Assembly (NCBI GenBank): GCA_965278945.1
Contig: OZ257128.1
Span: forward strand, 3,286,001 to 3,350,000
Source of the DNA: UBA10649 sp965278945
Lineage (GTDB): Bacteria; Actinomycetota; Actinomycetes; S36-B12
DNA length: 64,000 nt
Reading direction: 5' to 3'
Position numbers and translations under genes: made by a program. The notes below the pieces were generated by a model, which was not told the DNA's origin, did not search any database, and was given only the letters and a program-made list of their open reading frames with translations. Position 1 is the stretch's first letter; each line of letters starts with the position of its first letter. Positions 51,469-60,278 of this stretch are shown here, piece by piece.

Positions 51469-52649
51469 TCGGAAGCAACCTGGGCAATCTTGGCGACGTT
51501 CCGTACCCACTGTGTGCCGTCGTCGGCGTAGCCCGTCGGGGTGCCGTTCTTCTTTGTCCATGCGGTGCCGGTGTCGGTGTATCCGGTTGGGGCGGCGTCC
51601 TTGATGTCGCCGAAGTCGTCGACGCGGTGGTAGGTCGCTCCGGTGCACAGGTCACCGTCGTAGTTGCCGCCCCATGGGCAGTAGGTGCCGGTCGATCTTG
51701 CCATGTCTGCTGCGTACGCGTCGGCGACGTCGCGCCCGCCCACCACTCCCCAGTGGTACGTGTATTGCTTCGTGTCGTACGTGTAGGGGATTGCCTTCTG
51801 ACACAGACCGCCGGTCGTCTCGGCGTAGCCGGAAGGGCACACGTAGACCACCTGCGTCGCAGGCGCTGCCGGCGAAACGGGCGCGGATGCAGGTGGCGCC
51901 GCGTCTGGTGTGGGAGCCGGGGCCGCTGTCGTCGGCACGACCCTCGCGGTGCCCATCTCCGCAAGGGTGCGGGTCATCGTTGCGGTGGTGGGTTGACCGG
52001 TGCTGGCGCTGTTTCGCGGCGTGACGGAGAAGGTGTACTTCGCGGTCGGGCTCACGGCCATCGTGGTGATTGTCGTGGATGCGGTGCCTGCGATCACGGG
52101 AGACTCCGTTGCGCTGGTTCGGCCGATGGTGGCGATGGGTGTGGCCACGACGTCGTAGGTGACGGCGGGGCCCTGGCCTTTGGTGGGCGTGTAGTTCCAG
52201 CGCAGCAGCACCTCATCGGCGGTGGCCGTCGTGGAGACAGTCAGTCCATAAGCAGGGCCCACGGCCGCGACGGGAACTCCGGTGCCGACCCTGGCGCCGT
52301 CGATCGACACGGTGTAGGTGACGCCTGCCGTGAGCTGGCGAAAGACGGCGGGTGCGTTCGTCGTCGGAGTCACGGTGCGCGCCTTCTGTCCGCGCGCGGT
52401 AAGTGTGACGGGCGCGCCCTGAGCGCCGGAGACACTGAGGCCGTTGACGATGTTGGCATCGATCCCGACGACGCGCTGGGCCGCTGGTGCCACAGGCGCT
52501 ACTGGCGGGGTGGGGCTGGGATCGGCCGCAATCACCGTGTCCGCAGCAGTCACCGCGCCAGCAGTGGCGGCGAGAGCTACAGGAGCGCCGACCACGGCGA
52601 GAGTGACCACCACCGCGGCCGTGCGATTGGACATCGTGCGCAGATTCAT
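51465..52649 (-). CDS. Secreted fibronectin-like protein with C-terminal repeats
   Basis: 394 residues. A signal peptide (about 1-36) is followed by fibronectin-III-like regions (TYTVSIDGARVGTG; AVTYDVVATPI), a Pro/Ala-rich linker (about 240-265) and a cysteine-containing C-terminal part with the pair PTGYTDTGTAWTKK and PTGYADDGTQWVR. Probably a surface or secreted protein. Divergent from the TetR gene. Family not recognised. Confidence 0.75.
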   Translation of the reverse strand: MNLRTMSNRTAAVVVTLAVVGAPVALAATAGAVTAADTVIAADPSPTPPVAPVAPAAQRVVGIDANIVNGLSVSGAQGAPVTLTARGQKARTVTPTTNAPAVFRQLTAGVTYTVSIDGARVGTGVPVAAVGPAYGLTVSTTATADEVLLRWNYTPTKGQGPAVTYDVVATPIATIGRTSATESPVIAGTASTTITTMAVSPTAKYTFSVTPRNSASTGQPTTATMTRTLAEMGTARVVPTTAAPAPTPDAAPPASAPVSPAAPATQVVYVCPSGYAETTGGLCQKAIPYTYDTKQYTYHWGVVGGRDVADAYAADMARSTGTYCPWGGNYDGDLCTGATYHRVDDFGDIKDAAPTGYTDTGTAWTKKNGTPTGYADDGTQWVRNVAKIAQVASE

Positions 52650-52715
52650 CGTGCGGTCCTCTCAGTGGTGCCGGGGAAAGCGTATGCAATCTGACAGTTA
52701 ACGGTATACCCGTGC

Positions 52716-52741
52716 ACAGGCAGAGGTAAACCCCTGTCTGT
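52716..52741. promoter_or_regulatory. Candidate TetR operator
   Basis: ACAGGCAGAGG and CCCCTGTCTGT form an 11-bp inverted repeat (9 of 11 pairs) around TAAA, in the gap between the divergent secreted-protein and TetR genes, 25 bases before the latter. Confidence 0.45.
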
Positions 52742-52765
52742 CACACAGTTGCTACGGTGGGCATC

Positions 52766-53434
52766 ATGGCGACGGCGAAGAAGGCCCCGAACACGACGGC
52801 CGGCGCGGCGCGGGATCTGAATCCGGAGAATCGGACGCCCGGTGGACGGCGCCGCGTGCCGCTGGGAATCCGGGAAGGCGGCGCGGAGTGGGGACGCCTG
52901 CACACCGAGCTCGCCGTCACCGCCCTGGAGGTCCTCGCCGAGCGTGGATACGCGGACATGGTGATGGACGAGGTCGCCGAGCGCGCCGGTGCGAGCAAGC
53001 GCACCGTGTACCGGCACTACCCCACCAAGGTCGACCTCGCCGTCGCGGCGATCCGCCAGGTCCCCACCTTCACTGGGTGGGGCGTCGGCGCTGGGACGAT
53101 GGCGCAGCGGCTGGCGCGCGCGATCGCTACTGCAGCCGATCACGCTCCCGTCTTCGCGCCGGTCTGGGCGACCGCGATCGTGCACCGCGACACTGTGCCT
53201 GAGCTGCTGGCCGCAGTCCGCGAGTACGTCCTGATCCCTCGGCAGGCCGGCGTCGCCGCCTTCCTCGAGCAGGGTGTCGCTAGTGGGGAAGTCAGACCGG
53301 GACTGGATCCACTCGCCGTCGCTGCGCTGTTGACCGGTGTGATCACCCAGCACATGGACGGCACCCGCACATCCACCAGCAAGGCCGGAGCCCGCGTGGA
53401 CTTCGACCACATCTGGTCCCTGCTGCGCGCCTGA
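52766..53434 (+). CDS. TetR-family regulator
   Basis: 222 residues. The helix-turn-helix is MDEVAERAGASKRTVYRHYPTKVDL (given in part, about residues 72-96), preceded by a basic N-terminal tail of about 40 residues; the C-terminal TetR domain follows. It probably controls itself and the divergent secreted-protein operon through the repeat between them. ATG 52766 preferred; GTG 52757 is also in frame. Confidence 0.88.
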   Translation: MATAKKAPNTTAGAARDLNPENRTPGGRRRVPLGIREGGAEWGRLHTELAVTALEVLAERGYADMVMDEVAERAGASKRTVYRHYPTKVDLAVAAIRQVPTFTGWGVGAGTMAQRLARAIATAADHAPVFAPVWATAIVHRDTVPELLAAVREYVLIPRQAGVAAFLEQGVASGEVRPGLDPLAVAALLTGVITQHMDGTRTSTSKAGARVDFDHIWSLLRA

Positions 53435-53561
53435 ATCGAGTGCCGGGAGCGCCTGCGCCCCGGTCGCGAGGAGTGAGTCCTCATCGCGACCATCCATTGG
53501 GCGTGGGAACGGCGCTCGGCCGGCGGCCGTCGACGGTCGTAGGCATCTGCCGGTGCGCTTC

Positions 53562-54227
53562 TCACAGGACACGGGACGTCCTCCATGCGGTGTACCCGGG
53601 GCGGGCAGGAGCAGACCACGTCACCGTGACGGACGTGCCCGCCGCGACCTGGAGTTGAGTCCCGCTCATTGAGCACCCCCTGCCCGGGGCGCAGGCAACC
53701 GTCACCGACACGCGCGCGCCAGAGTTGAGCCGCGGACGCGTGATGCTTGTGATTCCGACGTGCAGCGTCGGTGGCTGCCGCCAACTCTTCACGACCGTGC
53801 GGCGAGGTGTCGGGGCGGACCGCGGCGGCGTCGGCGGTGGGGGAGTCGTGTCGCGCGGCGTGGGCTTTCTGGTTTGCGCGGCGCTGCTCTCGCCGCGCCC
53901 GTCGTCCTCGCTGCGTGAGGTCGTGGCCGGTGCGCTTGCCGACGGTGTCGGACTCGACGCGATCGGACTGGGCGACATTGATACCGCTGTTGGCGTGGGC
54001 AACTCGGGCTCGGCGGGTGCCGTCGCGAGTGCCCTTGACGCGGCCTCGACGCTTGTGTCGACCGAGTCGGACGGTGCGCTCGTTGGTGTCTGGCTGAGCG
54101 ATGTCGTGTTACCAGTGTCAGCGGCTACCGGTGCTGGTCGGTCGAGTGTGCCGATGATTCCGACCAGAGTGCAGGCAGTCAGCGTTGCTGCGGCGGTGAG
54201 AAGGAGCGTTCGCGGAGTCAGGTGCAT
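53562..54227 (-). CDS. Secreted Ser/Thr/Pro-rich protein
   Basis: 221 residues: a signal peptide or anchor (about 7-28), a long Ser/Thr/Pro-rich low-complexity region (about 38-140) and a C-terminal beta domain with a cysteine pair (VTVACAPGRGCSM). Probably exported and surface-located. It overlaps the upstream HTH gene by 10 bases. Family not recognised. Confidence 0.65.
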   Translation of the reverse strand: MHLTPRTLLLTAAATLTACTLVGIIGTLDRPAPVAADTGNTTSLSQTPTSAPSDSVDTSVEAASRALATAPAEPELPTPTAVSMSPSPIASSPTPSASAPATTSRSEDDGRGESSAAQTRKPTPRDTTPPPPTPPRSAPTPRRTVVKSWRQPPTLHVGITSITRPRLNSGARVSVTVACAPGRGCSMSGTQLQVAAGTSVTVTWSAPARPGYTAWRTSRVL

Positions 54228-54700
54228 GGGAGGTCCTTGGCTCGCGCGATCCAGCGACTGACCGTCGACTCGCTGGTTCCACCGATGCGGGCGGCCGTGC
54301 TCACTGTCATCCCGGGCACCTCGAGCAGTGCTTGCCAGCCGACCGCCTCCACGGACGCGGCGTCAGCGGTCTCGGCGCGGTGGCGCAGCTGCGCGTCCTC
54401 GAGGCGACGGTCGGCCCGGGCGCGCAGGCTGGCGTGCTTTCGTTGCGCTACCTGCAGCCGGCCGGCCGCGTCCGTTGAGGCCGCGAGGAACTCGTTCACC
54501 ACCACGGACTCCCCTCGTTCGGTCGAGACCGTCAGGTGGTCGGTCTCTATTCGGGTCAACGACGTCGCGTGCGGTGGTGCCTCGCAATATCGCGCGGCAT
54601 CGAACTCGGGTCGCCGCTGCGAGTCACCAGCACCTGTTCGTCGTTGGTCTGTCAGGACGCGCGCGCGACCTGACAGGTACGGGCTACTTCCAGGAGCCAC
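54218..54700 (-). CDS. Small protein with C-terminal helix-turn-helix
   Basis: Up to 160 residues. A charged coiled-coil-like middle (about 80-115) and a C-terminal HTH (MTVSTAARIGGTSESTVSRWI) resemble small DNA-binding proteins of mobile elements. The GTG at 54700 lacks a ribosome-binding site, so the true start may be further in. Divergent from the relaxase operon. Confidence 0.6.
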   Translation of the reverse strand: MAPGSSPYLSGRARVLTDQRRTGAGDSQRRPEFDAARYCEAPPHATSLTRIETDHLTVSTERGESVVVNEFLAASTDAAGRLQVAQRKHASLRARADRRLEDAQLRHRAETADAASVEAVGWQALLEVPGMTVSTAARIGGTSESTVSRWIARAKDLPCT

Positions 54701-54776
54701 TGCACGCGATCAGCAAGCTGTCTCGCCTCACCACCAGCTCGACGAAGACCACGACGCGAATGACGAGGAGACCACC

Positions 54777-54965
54777 ATGTCCAGCATCCGACGCGAGCCT
54801 GACGACACTGACGATCAGCGCCACAGCCGATCGCAACAAAGCCGAATCACCAACGGGGCTGGCATCACGATGGTGGGCGCCGCCGTTGGTCGGCGTACCC
54901 GGGCCGCGCGAGCAGCGATTCTCGTCGCGCAATTCTGGCTAATGGTGATCTGTCGTGGCGCGTAG
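54777..54965 (+). CDS. Small ORF coupled to the relaxase
   Basis: 62 residues: a charged N-terminal half (RREPDDTDDQRHSRSQQSR) and a C-terminal hydrophobic segment (AAILVAQFWLMVICRGA). GAGGAG 6 bases before the ATG is the best ribosome-binding site in this part, and it overlaps the relaxase start by 11 bases. It may be an accessory protein or a leader. Unknown. Confidence 0.5.
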   Translation: MSSIRREPDDTDDQRHSRSQQSRITNGAGITMVGAAVGRRTRAARAAILVAQFWLMVICRGA

Positions 54966-57900
54966 TGGACACGTCCAAGTGCTCAAGCACGGCACCGGAT
55001 TGGCGACCCAAGTTGGGTACCGGCTGTCCGGAGTCACGCCCGAGAAGTCGGCCTCGCGTATCGCCCAGGAACGGCAGGTCGACTACCGACTTGGCCGAGG
55101 AGTTGTCGACTCTCGACGGGTCTGGTTCCTCGGGTTCGGCGCAACCGCCCAGCGGTTGGAATACCGACCGGGCGAGGTACTGAAGTCCTCCGATGGACAC
55201 GTCGTTCGTGACGCGATGTTCGGCATCGACCGCGCCACCGGGCAGCGAATCGCCATCAAAACCCGACGCAATCCGCACGCCCAGATCGCCGCGGAGCCTT
55301 ACCACTCCGAGATTGCCCGCGCTTGTGCGGAAGCGGGAGTGGACCCGGCCGATCTGTATCCGGGAATCGCGAACTCCGCCCGCTGGCGCGCACTCGCCAA
55401 CACTGCCAAGCGCATTCCGGGCGGCACAGTCGTCTTCCGAACGGCAGAGGTCCTGCTTCGCAGCAACGAGGCGGCCTGGGAGCGACACGACCGAGGGCGA
55501 TCCAAGCGAGGCGTCACCCACGCTCGACCGCTGGTGCGCTTTGATCGCGGACGGATCCTCGCGCGACTCGGTGCGCACTATCGGCGTCTGGCCGAGGCGG
55601 GTATGGACAGACTGCCGGCCGCGCCGCTGGACCTATCTCGCACCGACGCAGATCTCGGAGCGGACGTGCATGGCGCGGTCGCGGCCGATTACGACCGACT
55701 CGTGCCCTACGGAAACGCCGGATACGAGCAGACCCTCACCTGCCCGAAATCACTGAGCATCGCCGCATTCCTCGCCCCCGAGGACGCCCGCGAACAGTGG
55801 CTCGCCCTCGTCCACGACGCCACCGTCGCCGCGGCAGACGCGCTGATGGCGCGGGTCGGCAACGCCCGCACCGGACACGAGGGTGACGGTCAGGTTGCGG
55901 AGTTGATCGACGGCGATGGATATGCCGCCACCGTGAGCATCGAGTCCTACTCCCGATCCCTCGATCCGCACCTGCACGGACACGTCATGGTCCCCAACCG
56001 CATCGTGTGCACCGACGGAATCGAACGCGGGATCGCGAACGGCGGCCGCGACCTCATCACCCATGCCCCGTGGTTCCAGGCCGAGTTCGAACGCCACCTA
56101 CGCACCCTGTCGGTCGACCGCGGCCTGGTCCCCGGGTGGGAGTTCGACACCGTCAACCAGCAGTACGAAGTCACCGGCTCAGACCCGATCGCGCGCGCCA
56201 TGTACTCCCGCGGTGGCGCGGATGTCGAGGAGGAACTCGCCGCGTTGCTGGAGGACGAGACCGCGGCGGTGACCACGCGCCGGCGATACGCCCTGCGTAG
56301 CCGCGCGAAGCGCACCGTCACCGCGAACAAGGACGACCAGACCCGCACGTGGGCTGACATCCGCGCCCGCATGCACACCCGTGCCATGGAAGAGGACATC
56401 GACTTGGCGGTCGCTTTCGCGGCTCCGGCGCAGCCCGCCTATACCCAGCCCTACCAGTGGGACGACGCCACGTGGGCAGTCGCCGTCGACGAATACGTGT
56501 GCGAACACAAGGCGCACGCCCTCGATGTCCAGATCGACGCCGCCGTTCGCGTCTTCGCTCCCCACGAATGGTCCGAGCACCAGATCCGTTCAACCACCGC
56601 CACCGTCCAGCGCATCGCGTTCATCCCCGGCCTCGCCACTGAGGCCTCGACTCGACGCGGCCGCATCGGGGCCGGCGAGTACGCATCACGGCGCGTCCTG
56701 GCCGCCGAGAAGCAGGCGGTCGAGGCGTTCACCGGAGGCATCAACGCCAACTCCCGTCGCCTCGAACCCTCGGACGCCGATGCGCTGCTCACTGAGTGGA
56801 TGGAACACACCGGGCCACTCGGACACGGGCGCGGATTGACCCCCGGGCAGTTGGCCCTGTTCCGTCAGATGACCACGGGGCCGGACCTCATCGCGACCGT
56901 TGTCGGGTCTGCCGGCAGCGGTAAGACGACTGCGATCGACGCTGTCCGCTACGCCCTCGGGCGCCGGGGGCAGACCGTCTACGGCGTCTCGACCGCGGCG
57001 ATCGCCACCCAAGGACTCAAGAATGCAGCCCGCATCGAGGGCAGCACCGTAGCCAGGCTCCTCGGACGCATCGACTTCGCCACGAACGACCAGCACCCCG
57101 CTCGTCTTCGCGTCATGGCGCTCGAACGCTCCGAGAAGACCCGAGACCACTCGCGCGCCCGAGCACTACGTGCCGCGTATGCGCTCCCCGCGATGGACCA
57201 TCTCGTGGTCGACGAAGCATCCATGCTCGCTGCGCCCGAGACCGCACGCATCCTCAGCTGGGCCGTCGACAACAACATCTCGGTCACCCTCGTCGGGGAC
57301 ACCAAGCAACTTCAGGCCATCGGACCAAGCTCCCTGTTCACGGCGCTACATCAGGCCGGCGCCGGGACCGAACTCACCGAGAACCTGCGCCAGAAGACCG
57401 ACCTCGGTCGCGCCTGCGCGGCCTTCCTTCGCGACGGCAACGCACTGGACGCGCTCCAGATCCTGGCCGGCGCCGGACAGTTCCGCGTCGCCCGCAGCGA
57501 GGTCGACAAGAACCGACTACTCATCGACGCGTGGCTCACTAACGCCACCGCCTTGCCCACCTCAGAAGAGCGGATGCGGCGCACTGGACTTGACGCCGAC
57601 CGCAACGACCAAGTCGACATCCTCAATCACCTCGCCCGCCACCACGCACGCGAACGCGGCTGGCTCACCAGCGACGACGTCACCTACCTCCACGCCGGAG
57701 CGCACCGCGTCTATGCCGCCGGTGACCACATCCAGATCACCCGAAACATCTACCGCCCCGCAACGCAACGTGACCTCCACAACGGCACCCGCGCCCTCGT
57801 GACCGCTGTCCAGGCAGAGTGCTTGAGCCTGACGTACTGGGATGCGGATGGACCGCACCACGACCAGCTCACCGCGGAGCAGTCCGTCACGCACGCGCGC

Positions 57901-58263
57901 CTCGGCTACGCGACGACCACCCACAAGCTCCAAGGACAGACGCTCTCCTCGCTGGCTATCGACCTAGGCGCCGACCGCGACATGTCCAGCGCCTACGTCG
58001 CATTCACCCGCAGCCAGAACGAGTCCTTCGCCGTCGTCAATGTGTGCGATGTTGCCGACGGTGCCCAACTCGAGACCCTCCTCGCTCTCGATCCAGACGC
58101 ACGTCGGGACGCGGTGCTGGAGATCGTCGCCCACCGCATGCAGACCATCGGATTCTCCGATGCCCGCACAGCTCACGACGTCGCGGGCCTCCCACTCTCG
58201 CTCGGTAAGGCGCGCTCAATGCGCAATCCGAGTTTCTATGCGCCGTCGGATGGACACACTTAG
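54955..58263 (+). CDS. MobF (TrwC/TraI-type) relaxase-helicase
   Basis: 1102 residues. The HUH metal motif is in SLDPHLHGHVMVPNRI (about residues 339-354), preceded by the relaxase signature (TLTCPKSLSIAAFLAP). The helicase half has Walker A GSAGSGKTTAID (about 650), Walker B HLVVDEASM and THKLQGQTL of RecD-type helicases. It would nick oriT and lead single-stranded DNA into a recipient. The HUH site is far downstream compared with TrwC (about 150), so there is a large insertion before it. No transfer or coupling genes are in the window. Confidence 0.9.
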   Translation: MARSGHVQVLKHGTGLATQVGYRLSGVTPEKSASRIAQERQVDYRLGRGVVDSRRVWFLGFGATAQRLEYRPGEVLKSSDGHVVRDAMFGIDRATGQRIAIKTRRNPHAQIAAEPYHSEIARACAEAGVDPADLYPGIANSARWRALANTAKRIPGGTVVFRTAEVLLRSNEAAWERHDRGRSKRGVTHARPLVRFDRGRILARLGAHYRRLAEAGMDRLPAAPLDLSRTDADLGADVHGAVAADYDRLVPYGNAGYEQTLTCPKSLSIAAFLAPEDAREQWLALVHDATVAAADALMARVGNARTGHEGDGQVAELIDGDGYAATVSIESYSRSLDPHLHGHVMVPNRIVCTDGIERGIANGGRDLITHAPWFQAEFERHLRTLSVDRGLVPGWEFDTVNQQYEVTGSDPIARAMYSRGGADVEEELAALLEDETAAVTTRRRYALRSRAKRTVTANKDDQTRTWADIRARMHTRAMEEDIDLAVAFAAPAQPAYTQPYQWDDATWAVAVDEYVCEHKAHALDVQIDAAVRVFAPHEWSEHQIRSTTATVQRIAFIPGLATEASTRRGRIGAGEYASRRVLAAEKQAVEAFTGGINANSRRLEPSDADALLTEWMEHTGPLGHGRGLTPGQLALFRQMTTGPDLIATVVGSAGSGKTTAIDAVRYALGRRGQTVYGVSTAAIATQGLKNAARIEGSTVARLLGRIDFATNDQHPARLRVMALERSEKTRDHSRARALRAAYALPAMDHLVVDEASMLAAPETARILSWAVDNNISVTLVGDTKQLQAIGPSSLFTALHQAGAGTELTENLRQKTDLGRACAAFLRDGNALDALQILAGAGQFRVARSEVDKNRLLIDAWLTNATALPTSEERMRRTGLDADRNDQVDILNHLARHHARERGWLTSDDVTYLHAGAHRVYAAGDHIQITRNIYRPATQRDLHNGTRALVTAVQAECLSLTYWDADGPHHDQLTAEQSVTHARLGYATTTHKLQGQTLSSLAIDLGADRDMSSAYVAFTRSQNESFAVVNVCDVADGAQLETLLALDPDARRDAVLEIVAHRMQTIGFSDARTAHDVAGLPLSLGKARSMRNPSFYAPSDGHT

Positions 58264-58678
58264 CTACATTTCGGTCGCGCAGACGTCCGCACCGATGAGT
58301 CACAGGCAAACGATCCAATCTGCATCTTGGATCTCGTGACAGGTAGGCGCGATGCCGTGGGAGCGGTTCGCTCTTGCTCCTGCGGGGACTATGGGGTGAA
58401 AGGATCTAGAGTCCGACGATGCGTACCAGATCCTTGGCATTTCCGAACTTGGTCCACGACGAACTAGTTGGCCTGCCGAGCGGCCGCCGGCAGAGGCAGT
58501 AGGACGATTGCGATGGGACAGCTCCTGCTGTCCGGTACAGGACCGACCTCAGGCAGATCAGTTGACTCGTGGCCGCAACGCCTCGGCCAGCGTGAGCCGG
58601 TCCCGATGATCCGATCTGGCTTGCCGCCGCCGCGTGGCGACCACAACTTCCGTACAGGGGCTGCGCGATCATAGGTAG
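58264..58678. other. Intergenic region after the relaxase
   Basis: No convincing gene. AAGGATCT (58400-58407) and AGATCCTT (58438-58445) are an inverted repeat with a 30-base gap; a GC-rich hairpin lies near 58472-58495. An origin of transfer or a promoter/terminator region for queD are possible readings. Confidence 0.4.
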
Positions 58679-59086
58679 GTGGGCCCGACCTCGAGTGATC
58701 GCGTCGCGCAGGCTGCCGAGCCTCGCCGTCCCGAGAATGGCCTCAGCATCGAAATTGCGCGCACCTACACATTCGACGCGTCCCATCAGCTCGCATGGCA
58801 TCCCGGCAAGTGCTCACGGCTGCACGGACATACCTATCAGCTGGACGTGGTTGTAGGAGGACCGTTGAATCAGTACGGGGTCATCATGGATTTTGACGAC
58901 ATGGATCAGACAGTCCGAACTCGAGTTCTTGACGTGTTCGACCACATGCATCTGAATGACGTCGTCGACAACCCGACCGTTGAGAACTTGGTGATCAACG
59001 TCTGGGACCGCTTGCGTGATCCGCTGCCTCTGACTGAGGTGACGTTGTGGGAGTCTCGGCGGTCTTGGGCACGGCTGCGGTCGTGA
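58679..59086 (+). CDS. queD: 6-carboxytetrahydropterin synthase QueD
   Basis: 135 residues. The zinc histidines and catalytic Cys lie in DASHQLAWHPGKCSRLHGHTY; later GVIMDFDDM, FDHMHLND and PTVENLV complete the active site. It makes 6-carboxytetrahydropterin from dihydroneopterin triphosphate, the second step to preQ0. The N-terminal 25 residues are an extra tail. GTG 58679 has a weak ribosome-binding site. It overlaps queE (GTGA). Confidence 0.92.
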   Translation: MGPTSSDRVAQAAEPRRPENGLSIEIARTYTFDASHQLAWHPGKCSRLHGHTYQLDVVVGGPLNQYGVIMDFDDMDQTVRTRVLDVFDHMHLNDVVDNPTVENLVINVWDRLRDPLPLTEVTLWESRRSWARLRS

Positions 59087-59829
59087 ACGAGTCCCAGGCC
59101 AATCCGTTGGCGTTCGATTTAGCGACGAGTGGTCGCGCTCTCCGTGTCAGCGAGATCTTTGGCCCCACCATCCAAGGTGAAGGGATCTCGATCGGAGTTC
59201 CGGCGATGTTTGTGCGGGTTGCCGGCTGCCCGCTGTCTTGCACTTGGTGCGACACGGCGTACTCGTGGGACTGGTCTCGTTTCGACCGGGGACGAGAGAC
59301 CGCACTGCTTTCCGTAGAGGAGATTTGGGACGACGTCGTTGCGCGAGCAGGCACGTTCAAGGTCAAGACGCTTGTACTGACCGGTGGAGAGCCCGCGAGC
59401 CAAAGCGACGCGCTCGAGGACCTAGCTCGACGCGCGATACAAGTTGGATGGCGCATCGAAGTCGAAACTGCAGGAGCGGTCAGACTCGGCACGCTCGCTA
59501 AACTTTGCGATGTCATAACTGTGTCTCCGAAGCTGCGTAGTTCCGGCATGCCAGCGGCTCGGCGCATCCTTCTTCCGGTTCTTGAAGAGTTCGCGAGTTA
59601 TGGCCAAACGCAGTGGAAGTTCGTGGTGCAGGACGAGGCTGACCTTCGCGAACTGGACGCCCTTGTTTCCCGCCTTCAGCTGAATGAAGTCATGGTGATG
59701 CCGCAAGCGCAAACGCCGGGGGAGTTAAGCGACGCCATGCGTCAACTCGTCCCCGCAGCGATCGAGCGCGGATACCGCGTGTCGACGCGCTTGCATATCG
59801 AGCTCTGGTCCGGCGAGAGGGGTCGCTGA
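59083..59829 (+). CDS. queE: 7-carboxy-7-deazaguanine synthase QueE (radical SAM)
   Basis: 248 residues. EIFGPTIQGEG and the radical-SAM motif CPLSCTWCDTAYSWDW (CxxxCxxC, residues about 48-55), TLVLTGGEPA and VSPKLRSSG match QueE. It contracts the pterin ring to 7-carboxy-7-deazaguanine, the substrate of QueC encoded on the other strand. GTG 59083 overlaps the queD stop; a longer GTG start at 59047 is less likely. Convergent with the retropepsin gene after 44 bases. Confidence 0.93.
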   Translation: MNESQANPLAFDLATSGRALRVSEIFGPTIQGEGISIGVPAMFVRVAGCPLSCTWCDTAYSWDWSRFDRGRETALLSVEEIWDDVVARAGTFKVKTLVLTGGEPASQSDALEDLARRAIQVGWRIEVETAGAVRLGTLAKLCDVITVSPKLRSSGMPAARRILLPVLEEFASYGQTQWKFVVQDEADLRELDALVSRLQLNEVMVMPQAQTPGELSDAMRQLVPAAIERGYRVSTRLHIELWSGERGR

Positions 59830-59873
59830 AGCCAATCGCCGAACGCGGAGAGGTGTCTTCATCGCTGAGCTTG

Positions 59874-60278
59874 TCAGGGAGACATGCCCCGTCGAGTTGG
59901 AGTCAGCGTCGTGATCGCCCTAGGAGCATCGATGCGGACGACGTAATTCTGAAAGAATCCGCGGATTCCAAGAAGGAAATGCCCTGGCTGCCAGTTCTCG
60001 GTGAAGCTGACAAGTGTCGGGCGGGTGTGTTTGCCAATTGTGAGGTCGACCTCGGCGACCAGAGAGCGGTAGCGCTGGGCGCCCGCGTAGAAGGTCTCTT
60101 CTTGCGCACCCTGCAAGTCGACGCCTAGCTCACCTGCGAGTTCCGCGGGAACGCGCGTCCCAGAGGCACCACTATCGACTAATCCTAAGAAGCTAAGTCG
60201 AGGCTTTCCTGGGAACGTGACCGGGACAACCGGCATCGGGCGTCCGCTCCCGGATATGTCCACGAATGGAAAGTCCAT
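59874..60278 (-). CDS. Retropepsin-like aspartic protease family protein
   Basis: 134 residues. The motif LGLVDSGASGTRVP (Asp about residue 36) is the aspartic-protease catalytic motif of single-domain retropepsins, which act as dimers. HFLLGIRGFFQN is the family's C-terminal LLGxxxL-like segment. Last gene of the leftward operon; its ATG overlaps the upstream stop by one base (TGATG). Substrate unknown. Confidence 0.75.
   Translation of the reverse strand: MDFPFVDISGSGRPMPVVPVTFPGKPRLSFLGLVDSGASGTRVPAELAGELGVDLQGAQEETFYAGAQRYRSLVAEVDLTIGKHTRPTLVSFTENWQPGHFLLGIRGFFQNYVVRIDAPRAITTLTPTRRGMSP

Noticed and set aside
51193..51964. N-terminal extension of the four-helix membrane protein
   Set aside because: The extension overlaps other genes, is Arg/Pro-rich like a shadow frame, and the ATGA start at 51190 fits better.
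54222..54776. Plus-strand frame upstream of the small relaxase-coupled ORF
   Set aside because: It is antisense to the HTH gene; only the last 62 codons have a ribosome-binding site.
58264..58678. preQ1/preQ0 riboswitch before queD
   Set aside because: I could not identify a conserved aptamer core; the inverted repeat alone does not support it.
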